The notes: generated by a model from the letters alone, not told the origin. Positions 25,707 to 35,354 are shown, counted from the stretch's first letter. The stretch is DNA of 64,000 nt from UBA117 sp049975245 (GCA_049975245.1 JBNGDB010000004.1:62001-126000); one strand, 5' to 3'. Translations and numbers: made by a program.

Positions 25707-27798
25707 AAAAGAAAAATTAGTATTTATCGTTAGAACGCTGATAATCTGGTTTAGCGAAGCTGTTGGACTTATTTTTTTAGCCAGTTTGGATATAGGTTTA
25801 AGTGTTAACAATTTAGAAACAGCAGTTATAGTGGTAGGAATAGTGGGCTTAATAAATGCCCTTTTTTGGCCAATTTTAGCCAGAATTTTACTACCTTTCC
25901 TTGTTTTTACCATAGGAATTGCTTCTCTGTTATTAAACGGGATTATGATATGGTTAGCTAGTGAAATAATCCCTGGAATAACCATAGAAGGGGGTGCTTT
26001 ATTGGTTGTGCCCCTGGGTTTGGCTTTTATCAGTACAACAGTATCTGCTATACTAACAATAGACGAAGAAGCCCCTTATTACCGTAATGTTCTTCGAAAT
26101 AATCTTAAAAAAGATAATGGAAAATATACTAAAAAAATTCCAGGTTTTATATTTTTAGAAATAGATGGACTGGCAGAAAAAACACTAGTTAAAGCCATTA
26201 AAAACGGACATATGCCTACACTAAAAAAATGGTTAGAAAAAGGAAGCCACCAAATAAAAAGATGGGAAACAGATCTTTCCAGTCAAACCGGCGCCAGCCA
26301 AGCCGGAATTTTACACGGAACAAATAAGGACATACCGGGATTTAGGTGGGTGGAAAAAGAAAATAACAACAAGATTATGGTTTCCACTGGACTCTCAGAT
26401 GCACCTATAATAGAAGAACGTATATCCAATGGCAAAGGTCTTCTCTCAACCAACGGTGCAAGCCGGACCAATCTGTTCTCGGGAGATGCGGGAAATGTTA
26501 TTTTTACCTACAGCACCCTCAAAGACTTGAAAAAATTTTACAATAAAACATGGTACTATTTTTATTCTAATCCATCCAATTTCGCCCGGACAATTGTGCT
26601 TTTATTATGGGATATAATTATGGAACTTAAATCAAGATGGAGACAATGGCGTAAAGATGTGAAGCCACGTATAAAGCGAAGTATAATATATTTATTTGTA
26701 CGTGCCGCTGCTAACGTATTTTTAAGAGAAATAACCACTTATACTTTGATCGGAGATATATTCGCCGGTAAGATTGATACAGCCTATGTTACTTATCTGG
26801 GTTATGATGAAATTGCCCACCATTCAGGTGTGGAAGATGATGATGCTTTTTATGCTCTGAGAGGTTTGGATAAGCAATTTTCCCGATTGGAAAGTGCTCT
26901 TGAATATTCTCAAAGACCTTACCATCTAATAGTTCAATCGGATCATGGCCAAACTAATGGATCTACCTTCAAACAACGCTTTAATTATGATTTAGAGGAA
27001 TTAGTGCGCAGTTTACTACCTGCTGGTTTTAAAATTCATAGTGAATTTGATTCAAACCAAGACCATTTTGGTCAAATAATTACAGACCCCGTATATAATA
27101 GTAAAAGATATTTTAAGGACAGAAATGATGAAATAATAAATAAAAGCAGGGATTTAGCAGATAATACTATAAAAACTGTGAAAGAAAACAAATACGTCAA
27201 AGGACACCTATTAAAATATGTAAAAAATTATAATAATGAAAAAGAAATGAATATGGATGAAGTGGCCGTTGAAGATTCTCAAATGATCGTTTTAGCTTCT
27301 GGTAATTTAGGTTTAATTTATTTTACTGAATGGGAACAAAGATTAAGTTATGAAATGATAAACCAGTACTTTCCAGAATTAATAGCAGGACTGGCTAATC
27401 ATGAAGGTATTGGATTTGTGATGATAAGATCTGATAATTTTGGACCATTAATAATTGGTGGTCAAGGGATTTATTACCTTGATGATGATACTATTGAAGG
27501 TGAAAATCCATTAAATAATTTTGGAAAAAATGCTCCGCAACACCTTAAACGAACAGACAGCTTTAAATATGTTCCAGACATTCTGGTAAACAGTTTTTAT
27601 GATAAAGAGAATGATGAAGTAGCCGCATTTGAAGAGTTGGTTGGAAGTCATGGAGGTTTAGGTGGGAACCAAACCAAACCATTTATAATGCATCCATCAG
27701 AATGGGAAATAGATGATGAAGAGATTGTAGGAGCTGAAAAACTGCACCAGATACTTAAATCCCAATTAAGCTCTATATGGGCTCAGGAAAAAAAGTAA
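25693..27798 (+). CDS. Holin-like membrane domain fused to type I phosphodiesterase
   Basis: 701 residues. Residues 10-125 hold four hydrophobic helices like the 4-TM phage-holin-like (superfamily IV) domain. The rest is an alkaline-phosphatase-superfamily phosphodiesterase: FLEIDGLAEKTL (metal Asp), SSQTGASQAG (catalytic Thr/Ser region), YLGYDEIAHHSG, QSDHGQTNG, and a late GSHGGLGG. It would act on a phosphodiester or lipid phosphate at the membrane. The ATG at 25693 has GGAG seven bases upstream. Coupled to the preceding metallophosphoesterase. Confidence 0.85.
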   Translation: MMKTKKEKLVFIVRTLIIWFSEAVGLIFLASLDIGLSVNNLETAVIVVGIVGLINALFWPILARILLPFLVFTIGIASLLLNGIMIWLASEIIPGITIEGGALLVVPLGLAFISTTVSAILTIDEEAPYYRNVLRNNLKKDNGKYTKKIPGFIFLEIDGLAEKTLVKAIKNGHMPTLKKWLEKGSHQIKRWETDLSSQTGASQAGILHGTNKDIPGFRWVEKENNNKIMVSTGLSDAPIIEERISNGKGLLSTNGASRTNLFSGDAGNVIFTYSTLKDLKKFYNKTWYYFYSNPSNFARTIVLLLWDIIMELKSRWRQWRKDVKPRIKRSIIYLFVRAAANVFLREITTYTLIGDIFAGKIDTAYVTYLGYDEIAHHSGVEDDDAFYALRGLDKQFSRLESALEYSQRPYHLIVQSDHGQTNGSTFKQRFNYDLEELVRSLLPAGFKIHSEFDSNQDHFGQIITDPVYNSKRYFKDRNDEIINKSRDLADNTIKTVKENKYVKGHLLKYVKNYNNEKEMNMDEVAVEDSQMIVLASGNLGLIYFTEWEQRLSYEMINQYFPELIAGLANHEGIGFVMIRSDNFGPLIIGGQGIYYLDDDTIEGENPLNNFGKNAPQHLKRTDSFKYVPDILVNSFYDKENDEVAAFEELVGSHGGLGGNQTKPFIMHPSEWEIDDEEIVGAEKLHQILKSQLSSIWAQEKK

Positions 27799-27830
27799 AT
27801 TGGGAATAATTTTAGAGATAAATAGATTTA

Positions 27831-27907
27831 TTAGAAATTTAATTCTAATGGATATGAATCTCCTTCTTATTAGAAATATAATTCTACTGGATATGAATCT
27901 CCTTCTT
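27831..27907. repeat. Tandem duplication of a gene 3' end (period 39)
   Basis: 38-bp copies at 27831-27868 and 27870-27907 match at 36 positions. The second copy is the stop codon and last codons of the SnoaL-like gene (minus strand); the first is a now non-coding duplicate downstream of it. Confidence 0.9.
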
Positions 27908-28313
27908 CCTGGCCGCTGGCAGGTAATGAAAAGTGTAAATGCACTATGAACCATCTATCATCCCTTTTTTCCACCACTATACTTAAACGGCCCACCAGTA
28001 TAACTTCTTCTCCAGATACCATGGCATTCATCATCATTCGCATTGAGGCCCAGGCTACATGGCCACTGGAAGATATGGAAAGATTTTCAAAACCAACATC
28101 TATTTCATCAGCTTGTTTAAAATCACGTTTAAAACCTTTTTTAAGTTCTTCAAAACCCTGAACCCATTCATCTTCACCAGTCCCTATAAAAACAAGATCA
28201 GGATCATCTGGAAAGAGAGACATCATTTTTTCCATATCTTTACTGGCATAAGCCTGTGTATACCTTTCTAACAATTCTTTTACTGCAGATTCAGCTTCCA
28301 TGTCACCTTTCAA
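27870..28313 (-). CDS. SnoaL-like/NTF2-fold protein
   Basis: 147-residue cone-fold protein of the SnoaL/DUF4440 type: AVKELLERYTQAYASKDMEKMMSLF at the start, then DLVFIGTGEDEWVQGFEELKKGFKRDF and the WFIVHLHFSLP strand near the end. Members act as ligand-binding or small enzyme domains; the sequence does not show which. The TTG start lies seven bases after GGGGG; an ATG at 28301 is possible. Its last codons are duplicated just downstream. Confidence 0.8.
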   Translation of the reverse strand: MKGDMEAESAVKELLERYTQAYASKDMEKMMSLFPDDPDLVFIGTGEDEWVQGFEELKKGFKRDFKQADEIDVGFENLSISSSGHVAWASMRMMMNAMVSGEEVILVGRLSIVVEKRDDRWFIVHLHFSLPASGQEEGDSYPVELYF

Positions 28314-28714
28314 AAAAATTCCCCCGTAATTATGGATATTTTAAGACTTTTTTTCACATCTAACCTTAATTTATTAATACTATTATTTTTCACATCTAAC
28401 TTTAATCTTTTGTTTGTGGTAATACCATTTAGAAATAATAATTTAAAAGATTATTAAAATCATTAAATAAAAAGTTCCTCTACACAAAATGGTGCATGAT
28501 CCCAATACTATTAAAATAAGTTGGCATAATTCCTAAATTTATATAGCAGTATAATTATTATAAAAATCCATAGTAATAGGCCAATACCAATATTCACCAA
28601 ACTAGGATTAGATATTTAAAAATAGATTTTTTTTAATTTTTATTAATAATAAAATTAATTAAACATTTAACCTCTAAAATCATAATTTTATAAGAAGGAG
28701 GAATATTTTAGACA
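28314..28714. other. Intergenic region with short repeat and mini-frame
   Basis: 401 bp between divergent genes. Contains a 21-bp direct repeat at 28350-28370 and 28386-28406 (20 of 21 identical) and a 29-codon hydrophobic minus-strand frame (28511-28600). No RNA gene seen. Confidence 0.55.
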
Positions 28715-29146
28715 ATGATAAATCATGAATATGGCAGTTACCTTACGGAAACCTTTTACTGGAATATTTTTCTTGCCCCTAATCAAAGCAATATTGGTAC
28801 GTGTGTGATAGCCCTTAAAAGAAAATCTATAGAATTATCAGATTTAACCGATCATGAATGGTCAGAATTTTCAATAATAGTCAAAAAATTGGAAAAAAGT
28901 TTAATAAAAGCTTTTAATGCTACTATGTTTAATTGGGGATGTCTGATGAACGCATCATATCTAAAAGAATCCCCTGATCCCCACATCCACTGGCATTTTA
29001 TACCCAGATATGATCACATTGTTAAATTTGAAGATGTGACCTTTGATGATCCCTATTTTGGCCATATGTTCCCACGCCCAGATAAAAAGGTATCAGATAA
29101 AGTAAGAGAAAAAATAACTGAGAAGCTGCTGGAAAATATGGAATAA
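28715..29146 (+). CDS. HIT-family hydrolase
   Basis: 143-residue histidine-triad protein, a nucleotide or dinucleotide hydrolase/transferase. The triad is H90-I-H92-W-H94 in DPHIHWHFIPRY. The N-terminal half has the usual HIT strand-helix order (GTCVIALKRKSIELSDLTDHEW). An in-frame TAG just before the ATG fixes the start, with GGAGG 13 bases upstream. It stands alone. Confidence 0.9.
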   Translation: MINHEYGSYLTETFYWNIFLAPNQSNIGTCVIALKRKSIELSDLTDHEWSEFSIIVKKLEKSLIKAFNATMFNWGCLMNASYLKESPDPHIHWHFIPRYDHIVKFEDVTFDDPYFGHMFPRPDKKVSDKVREKITEKLLENME

Positions 29147-29433
29147 TAAAATAATAACATTTGAATCTTTATTCAGCGATTATACTTTATAGAATGCAAC
29201 TATGGTTAAACCTGAAAGAAACTAGAATAAATATCCGGCCAAATAACTCCTATATCATTGTATATAATTAACTAGTGGAGCACCCCATCCTACACCCAAT
29301 AGATATTTATGGCAAAAATTCATAGGAATATCACTTTTAGATACGTTTCTAAATTATTCAAATTTCTAATTAAACCAAATCATGATCAAAAAAACCATCG
29401 ATACAACTAAAATCGTATAAGTATGAAGTAAAA

Positions 29434-30000
29434 TTATTTTCTTCTTAGATTCCAAATCCGGGGGAAAATCATGCCCACTGTTTTCTTGTAATTAAGATAT
29501 TCTTCTTTAAATTCTGGTTCTAAAATATATTTTTCTTCAAAATGGGCTTGGAATATTATTGCCATGACCAATAAAGGTAAAAGGTAAATACTATAAATTC
29601 CTCCCCAAATCAAGAACCAACCCATAATAAAAACTACTCCTGCAGCATACTGTGGATGTCTAACCCAAGCATAAGGACCCGACGTAATTAACGTAGAGGG
29701 AGTTCCCAGATCTGTTCTTGTTCCACGCCTTTTAAGGTAAATCATAGGATAAATTCGTAATATCATACCTACGATAGCTAAAGGTATTCCTAAACACAAT
29801 TGTAAATATAAATTATCTAATCTTGGTTGGGGAATAAAAGGAATTACTAAAACCATCCCCCCAAGAAATATTATACCTGTAATCATAACCAATACTCTGA
29901 GAGTAGTATTTTGAACTTTTCCAGACTTAGCAATTCTCCATGATGTTAAAATAAAAAGGAGGGAAGCCAGTAATCCGTATAAAATAATTAAAGTTAACAT
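29434..30000 (-). CDS. Isoprenylcysteine carboxyl methyltransferase-like membrane protein
   Basis: 188-residue membrane methyltransferase of the ICMT/PEMT type with about five hydrophobic helices. The C-terminal signature is clear: TSGPYAWVRHPQYAAGV (RHP-Y motif) and EEKYILEPEFKEEYLNYKKTV. The substrate (a prenylated or lipid thiol or amine) is unknown. AAGGTTGA precedes the ATG. No partner gene. Confidence 0.87.
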   Translation of the reverse strand: MLTLIILYGLLASLLFILTSWRIAKSGKVQNTTLRVLVMITGIIFLGGMVLVIPFIPQPRLDNLYLQLCLGIPLAIVGMILRIYPMIYLKRRGTRTDLGTPSTLITSGPYAWVRHPQYAAGVVFIMGWFLIWGGIYSIYLLPLLVMAIIFQAHFEEKYILEPEFKEEYLNYKKTVGMIFPRIWNLRRK

Positions 30001-30087
30001 TTCAACCTTCTATTAAATTAATTATTAACTATTTGACACGTTTAAAAAAAATTAAGTAGCAAACAAAACAATTTTATTCTTTTATAA

Positions 30088-30327
30088 TCAAACTAATTCT
30101 TCACCATCTTTAAATATTTTAATACACATGGCTGGGCACGACCCCGCAGCATCTGCACTGCACAATTCCTCATCTAACTCAATAATTTGATTATTATCCT
30201 GAGTTTCAGAATTTTTTAATGATGAAAATCCATCTTCTGCTATTTCAAACAATTCCGGGCAAATATCAACACAATTTCCACAAGAAGTACACATAGAACG
30301 ATCCAATTCTACCTTATAAACTGCCAA
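30088..30327 (-). CDS. Single-cluster ferredoxin
   Basis: 79-residue ferredoxin with CTSCGNCVDICP followed by a distant CSADAAGSCP, the pattern of one complete [4Fe-4S] cluster plus a degenerate second site. The start is most likely TTG at 30327, seven bases after GGGGAGG; the ATG six bases further upstream is only one base from that site. Stands alone. Confidence 0.88.
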   Translation of the reverse strand: MAVYKVELDRSMCTSCGNCVDICPELFEIAEDGFSSLKNSETQDNNQIIELDEELCSADAAGSCPAMCIKIFKDGEELV

Positions 30328-30424
30328 ATACATACCTCCCCATACAATTTAAATCAAATAAAACTAAATGTTTATATCATTTTCCTATTACTTAATCTTA
30401 TCAAAATTTATATGAGGATATAAA

Positions 30425-30784
30425 ATGGATCTAAACCGACAAGAATTAATGGAACTTCAAGAACAGTTAGTAATAATCTATAAATTAATATCACAGCACA
30501 GGTTACTTAAAAAATTTTATTATAATGGAGTAGAATTTGCCGATCCATTTATTGATAATTCTAAACTTATTCAAGAATTTATAGAGTTGGATAACACTGA
30601 AGAAATGCTTAAAACTAGTATTATAGAGATTGAAAAAATAAATAATCCAGATTTGGGTAATAAAATTAATTTCAGTGATATTTTAGATTCATTTGATATG
30701 GACTTATTAAAATATAAGTATAATATAACAAAACCTGCCGATATTGATAAATTGGACATTAAAAAATTGTTAAATCGTCTCTGA
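30425..30784 (+). CDS. Uncharacterised 119-residue protein
   Basis: All-helical, charged protein with no Cys, no membrane segment and no family I recognise. The N-terminal helix (LNRQELMELQEQLVIIYKLISQHRLLKKF) looks like a coiled coil; the C-terminal half contains DSFDMDLLKYKYNITKPADIDKLDIKKLL. The GAGGATATAAA site before the ATG supports it as a gene. Converges with the Cys-rich iron-sulfur gene. Confidence 0.6.
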   Translation: MDLNRQELMELQEQLVIIYKLISQHRLLKKFYYNGVEFADPFIDNSKLIQEFIELDNTEEMLKTSIIEIEKINNPDLGNKINFSDILDSFDMDLLKYKYNITKPADIDKLDIKKLLNRL

Positions 30785-30828
30785 AGGATAATATCATTTA
30801 TAATAAGCATATAGATAAAAATAAATTT

Positions 30829-31686
30829 TTAAACATCAACCAAGGATTGGACTCTTTTAATTGATTTTTCGATAGAATCAGAATCTACCTCAATGGTTAA
30901 TGCTCCGTTTTTACAGGTTTCTACGCATCTTCCACAGGATCTGCACTTTTCCAAGTCTATTTTTACTTTATTGCCATCCATAGTTATAAGTTCCATGAAG
31001 CAGACATTTTCAGTGCAATTTCCACATCCTATGCATAGTTCAGGTTTAAATTGTATTTTAGTTCCCAGCATAGGATTAATACTTCGACCTAGAGTTACAG
31101 GAAGTTCTGGTGTCATTTTCCATAAACAACAGCAAGGACAGCAGTGACAAATTGACAAAAGTTCTTCTTTAGGTCCTGTATTTAACCATAAGCTGTCTAT
31201 CTTATTTCTACCTATAATATGAACTAGTCCTGCTTTTTGACATTCTTCAACATGTTTTAAAGCCTCTTCAATAGAAACTCTTCTTCCTAATTTGGGGGAT
31301 ATGTTTTCAGCTCCCCTACCTAAAAATATGCATCCTAGATCATGGGGATAATCCTTACAACCTGATGAAACCCGGCATATACAGGAATTCATAATAACCC
31401 GATTTTTAGATTTTTTTATTATCTCTTTTAGGACTATGCTGGGTACAACATCATTTTCAGGTAATTGGAATTCCTTTCCCACTTGAATATCAGTTAATTT
31501 TACATTTTCTGATTTAACAGCATTATCACGCGGTATCACCAGCATATGGTCCCCTTCAAATAATATTTTTTCCACAATTTTGGCCATTAAGGGGGATCTT
31601 CTACAGGCCCGGGCAAGAGTAAATCTAGTTTTAAATGTTGATTTGATAACTCTGATGCTGATATCTGAAAAATTAATTTTAATCAT
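30829..31686 (-). CDS. Cys-rich 4Fe-4S protein
   Basis: 285 residues. The C-terminal 75 residues are a two-cluster ferredoxin domain (CIGCGNCTENVC and CRSCGRCVETC). The central part has additional cysteines: SCICRVSSGC, a Cys eight residues later in DLGCIFLG, and the dense ICHCCPCCCLW. The last may bind a further cluster or metal. Such proteins occur in anaerobes but their function is unknown. The ATG immediately follows the stop of the fpg gene, with GGTGAATAA as ribosome site, so the pair is coupled. Confidence 0.78.
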   Translation of the reverse strand: MIKINFSDISIRVIKSTFKTRFTLARACRRSPLMAKIVEKILFEGDHMLVIPRDNAVKSENVKLTDIQVGKEFQLPENDVVPSIVLKEIIKKSKNRVIMNSCICRVSSGCKDYPHDLGCIFLGRGAENISPKLGRRVSIEEALKHVEECQKAGLVHIIGRNKIDSLWLNTGPKEELLSICHCCPCCCLWKMTPELPVTLGRSINPMLGTKIQFKPELCIGCGNCTENVCFMELITMDGNKVKIDLEKCRSCGRCVETCKNGALTIEVDSDSIEKSIKRVQSLVDV

Positions 31687-32479
31687 TTATTCACCGTTAC
31701 AATTAATGGTCTGGCATTCTGGACAAAAATAAGTAGTCCTTCCCCCTACTTTAATTATGCTTATTTTACCCCCGAAGGGACAATCACCATTAACGTGTCT
31801 ATTAGGAAGCAGATAGGACTCGGGTAAAATCTCCGGTTTGTCCATATATTCTATGGCTTTTATTAAAACTTTTTTCATGGAATGGTACAATTTCCTAATT
31901 TTTACTGCATTTAATTCGTCTGCATGAGTTAAGGGATGTATGCTGCTTTGATAAAGTATTTCATCAGCGTAAAGATTGCCTATGCCTGCAATAAAATTCT
32001 GGTTCAATAAAAGAGGTTTTAAAGTTCCTTTTCTTTTTTTTATATTTGTTTTAAATTTTTTATAGCTTATATTCAGAGCATCAGGTCCTAATTTCTTTTT
32101 TTTTGATAAAATTTTTCATTGAATCGGTGATGCCTATCTTTCCAAATTTTCGTGGATCAATAAATGCTAATACTTTGTTATTCTGAAAATTTATGGAAAA
32201 TCTATCATAGGGATTCTTTAATGGGTTTAAACCATATTCCAAGGATCCGGTCATTCCAAAATGCATTACTAGTATGTATTCATTATCTAAATTAGCAAAA
32301 AGATATTTACCATAACGTTGGCTGGATGTAAACTGGCTCCCCACTAAAATTTCCTGGAATCTAATGGGTTTTTCCATGAGTATTTCTTTGCTTTTTAAGT
32401 TTACACTTTTAATTATCTGATTAAGTGAATTTGAATCAAAATACTGTTTAAAAACTTCGACACTGGGTAATTCTGGCAT
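31687..32479 (-). pseudogene. Formamidopyrimidine-DNA glycosylase (Fpg/Nei), frameshifted
   Basis: Base-excision repair glycosylase broken by a frameshift. The 5' part has the catalytic start MPELPSVEVF and MHFGMTGSLEYG, then runs into an A9 tract (minus strand; 32096-32104) and stops shortly after. Removing one A continues in frame as KLGPDAL...KPLLLNQNFIAGIGNLYADEILY, the standard Fpg core, to the zinc-finger end GRTTYFCPECQ. The finger's first pair reads CPFGG, so its second Cys is missing. Either a homopolymer sequencing error or a real lesion. Confidence 0.85.
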
Positions 32480-32543
32480 GTTAGACCCTTGAATATTAAT
32501 ATTAAAACCTTAGTATCTTTGAATTAAAAAATTTATAATTAAC

Positions 32544-33974
32544 CTATCTGGACTTGAAAACATTGAAGAAACCGGTAAATACATCTTTAGCAGATTCTAA
32601 TAAGGGATATTTTATCTGGGAGGGATCTTTTAAACTTTCAAGCCTATCGACTCTAAAATATATTGGAGGATGGGGATCCCACATGGTCCAGCCTAAAATT
32701 TTTGATGGTGATCTTCTCTCATATTGTAGCTTTTGATAACCTATTTTGGTTAAAGCCTCAGCTAATACTTCTGGTTTTCCAATTTTCATTGCTGAGAGTA
32801 GATCTGCTCTGGTTTCAAAGAATTTAGCAACGAAAAATATCATCCCCATAGCTACAAAAAGATAAATTAAAGGCGAAATTAATACTATGGGCAGTAAAAC
32901 TGTTAAGCGTAATATAAATTCTCCAGATACCAAACCAAATAGAATCAAAGGGTCTCGTCCCTGTAAATGACCGAATTCATGGCCCACTACTGTTAGAATT
33001 TCTTCCTCAGTAAGTTGAATCAAAAGTCCAGTGGTTATCAAAACCAGGCCTCTCTTAGGACTGGGACCTGTTGCCGCGGCATTTGGCATTATATTATTGG
33101 AGATAACGATTTTTGGTATGGGCATGTCGAATTTTTCAGCGGCTTCTTTTACTATTTTATAGATATTGATTTTTTTACTTGCTTTTTGTCCAGGATTACA
33201 GTGGAATCCATATTTAGTAAATACTTCCTCTCCTAACTCGCAATCTGGTTCCAAACCCTTTTCCAGTGTTTTGCTGTAAATTTCCTGTTTCATCTCCACT
33301 ACAGTTTCTTTACCAAATTTTTCCTGAAATTCTTTAAATTCCTCCACTGGTAGCTGGTACTGTACCATGTGCACATACGGATTTTTTTCAGTTATCTTCC
33401 AATCAGCCATACGCAGATATATTTGATCCGCAAATAACACAATTATAAGTTGAATTCCTAGTATTCCAATTACTGCGTATATGCCGAAGAATATGAACAA
33501 TATTATGTTAAATATAAAAAATAAGGCATAAAGTAGAAGTAAACTACTTCCAAACATCCTGGATGAAGCTTTTTTTCTTTTAGACGGTTTAGCTTCAGGT
33601 ATTATGTCTTCACCCTCAACCCAAGCAAAATACAATGTTGAAGATCTTATATTGTCTTCATATAATTGGACCAGAATAGTTAAATCTTCTCTTAATTCAT
33701 CTAAAGGCTTTTTTATATCTGAATAATCGCTTTCTACTTCAACTTGGATGGGATTAACCGCTATTACTTTAACGTAAATTAAATCCTTTTTTTTATTTTC
33801 AGGATCTTTTAAAGTAAAATATAAGGAGTGAATTCCTTTCTCCATCTTCATTTCAATGTTGGAGAAGTTTTCACTTTGTGCTTTTAAGTAATGTTTATTT
33901 ATGAATTCTAAAATTTCATCTACGTATACTGGAGATACTTCCGTATTAATCTTAAAAGATTCTTTAGTAGACAT
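32544..33974 (-). CDS. M48-family membrane metalloprotease
   Basis: 476 residues. An N-terminal domain of about 140 residues (unrecognised) precedes two hydrophobic helices (about 148-185), then an M48 peptidase domain with the zinc motif HEFGHLQGRD, two more helices and the third ligand region FETRADLLS. HtpX-like proteins degrade damaged membrane proteins; the extra N-terminal domain distinguishes this one. AAAGGTAAA precedes the ATG. Followed by fpg, 64 bp away on the same strand. Confidence 0.88.
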   Translation of the reverse strand: MSTKESFKINTEVSPVYVDEILEFINKHYLKAQSENFSNIEMKMEKGIHSLYFTLKDPENKKKDLIYVKVIAVNPIQVEVESDYSDIKKPLDELREDLTILVQLYEDNIRSSTLYFAWVEGEDIIPEAKPSKRKKASSRMFGSSLLLLYALFFIFNIILFIFFGIYAVIGILGIQLIIVLFADQIYLRMADWKITEKNPYVHMVQYQLPVEEFKEFQEKFGKETVVEMKQEIYSKTLEKGLEPDCELGEEVFTKYGFHCNPGQKASKKINIYKIVKEAAEKFDMPIPKIVISNNIMPNAAATGPSPKRGLVLITTGLLIQLTEEEILTVVGHEFGHLQGRDPLILFGLVSGEFILRLTVLLPIVLISPLIYLFVAMGMIFFVAKFFETRADLLSAMKIGKPEVLAEALTKIGYQKLQYERRSPSKILGWTMWDPHPPIYFRVDRLESLKDPSQIKYPLLESAKDVFTGFFNVFKSR

Positions 33975-34222
33975 TATTTTTACCTTTAATAAAAATTGTT
34001 GACAATTTCGTATTTATTAATTAATATTTACTATGTTTTATTTTTGTAAATTATGTTTTATTTTAGAAATGTTATACCTTAGATTTATTGTCATTCCACT
34101 GTTTTATAGATATATTTTCTAAGGTCATGATCAATCTAAAACAGAATATGTTAATAATCTTTAGATACATAATATTCTACCAGTTAAGTTAGGTTTTTAA
34201 ATTAGGTTAGGGGGATTTGTGT

Positions 34223-35293
34223 ATGGCTTATCGTCTTATAGTTGTGATTCTTCCTGCAGAAAAGAATGGTGAAGACTTTGATGATATTTTAAAAAGATAT
34301 AATGCTCTAGCTACCTGGCACGTTAAGCTTCCGGAAAATAAGGTGCTCATAAATGTTCTTATTCGCCGGGAAAAAACCGAAACTATACTTAATTTTTTAC
34401 AGAAGAAATTCTCAAAATTACCTGATTTTAGAATAATTTTAATGCCTGTTGAAGCCTCTATCCCTATACCTGAATCTCCGGTATCCATGACCCTAGAAGA
34501 AGAAAAAGAAGGGGAGGAAGGATTTATTCTTCAAGAATTATTAGAACGTTTGACTCCTCAAGAACTGGCTGACAGACTATCTAGACAAGAAATCTATTCT
34601 GATGTTTCAGATATTAGTCGTACATCCAATATTTATATTGTATTAATTATTTTATCCTCAATTGTTGGTTCTATTGGTGTTTTAAACAATAATGTAGCAG
34701 TTATAATTGGAGCTATGGTGATTGCCCCCTTACTTGGCCCTAATGTGGCACTATCACTGGCAACTGTATTAGGAGATGTTGATCTAGCTTTAAACGGTAT
34801 AAAAACCACCATGGTGGGAATTTTCACTGCTCTGGTTATTTCTATGATCTTAGGTTTTACATTTCCCGTAGATACCACTATTCCAGAACTATTGTTAAGA
34901 ACTCAGGTAGGATTGGGAAGTGTTACATTAGCACTAGCATCGGGAATAGTGGGAGCTCTGGCGTTGATTGTGGGTTTCAGAACTACATTAATTGGTGTAA
35001 TGGTTGCTGTTGCTTTATTACCACCTCTGGTTAGTTTTGGACTTTTATTAGCATCGGAAAATTTTTATCTTGCCAGCGGTGCCTTACTTTTATTTCTGGT
35101 AAACCTGGTATGTATCAACCTGGCTGGCGTAATAACTTTCTACACCCAAAAAATTAAACCAATTGACCCTGTTAAAAAGGCTAGATCGAAAAAGATGACT
35201 TACGGAGCAATTATCATATGGGTATCCCTCTTAATAATATTCATATTTATGATATTGGCTAGAAGAGGTGTTTTAGGACTGCTTCAGTTATGA
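34223..35293 (+). CDS. DUF389/TIGR00341 membrane protein
   Basis: 356 residues. An N-terminal cytosolic domain of about 130 residues is followed by a set of hydrophobic helices with the Gly/Ala-rich repeats characteristic of DUF389 (NNVAVIIGAMVIAPLLGPNVALS, GFRTTLIGVMVAVALLPPLV). Function unknown; often proposed to be a transporter. The ATG at 34223 is nine bases after GGGGG, whereas a TTG at 34217 is too close to it. Confidence 0.85.
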   Translation: MAYRLIVVILPAEKNGEDFDDILKRYNALATWHVKLPENKVLINVLIRREKTETILNFLQKKFSKLPDFRIILMPVEASIPIPESPVSMTLEEEKEGEEGFILQELLERLTPQELADRLSRQEIYSDVSDISRTSNIYIVLIILSSIVGSIGVLNNNVAVIIGAMVIAPLLGPNVALSLATVLGDVDLALNGIKTTMVGIFTALVISMILGFTFPVDTTIPELLLRTQVGLGSVTLALASGIVGALALIVGFRTTLIGVMVAVALLPPLVSFGLLLASENFYLASGALLLFLVNLVCINLAGVITFYTQKIKPIDPVKKARSKKMTYGAIIIWVSLLIIFIFMILARRGVLGLLQL

Positions 35294-35354
35294 GAGTCAA
35301 AATACCTTAAAAAATATTATGGGTATTGACAACATAATAATAAAAAAACAGTAT

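Noticed and set aside
29147..29433. Possible decayed membrane-protein gene on the minus strand (stretch YLLGVGWGAPLV)
   Set aside because: Only a dozen codons look protein-like, with stops in all frames around them; chance is as likely.
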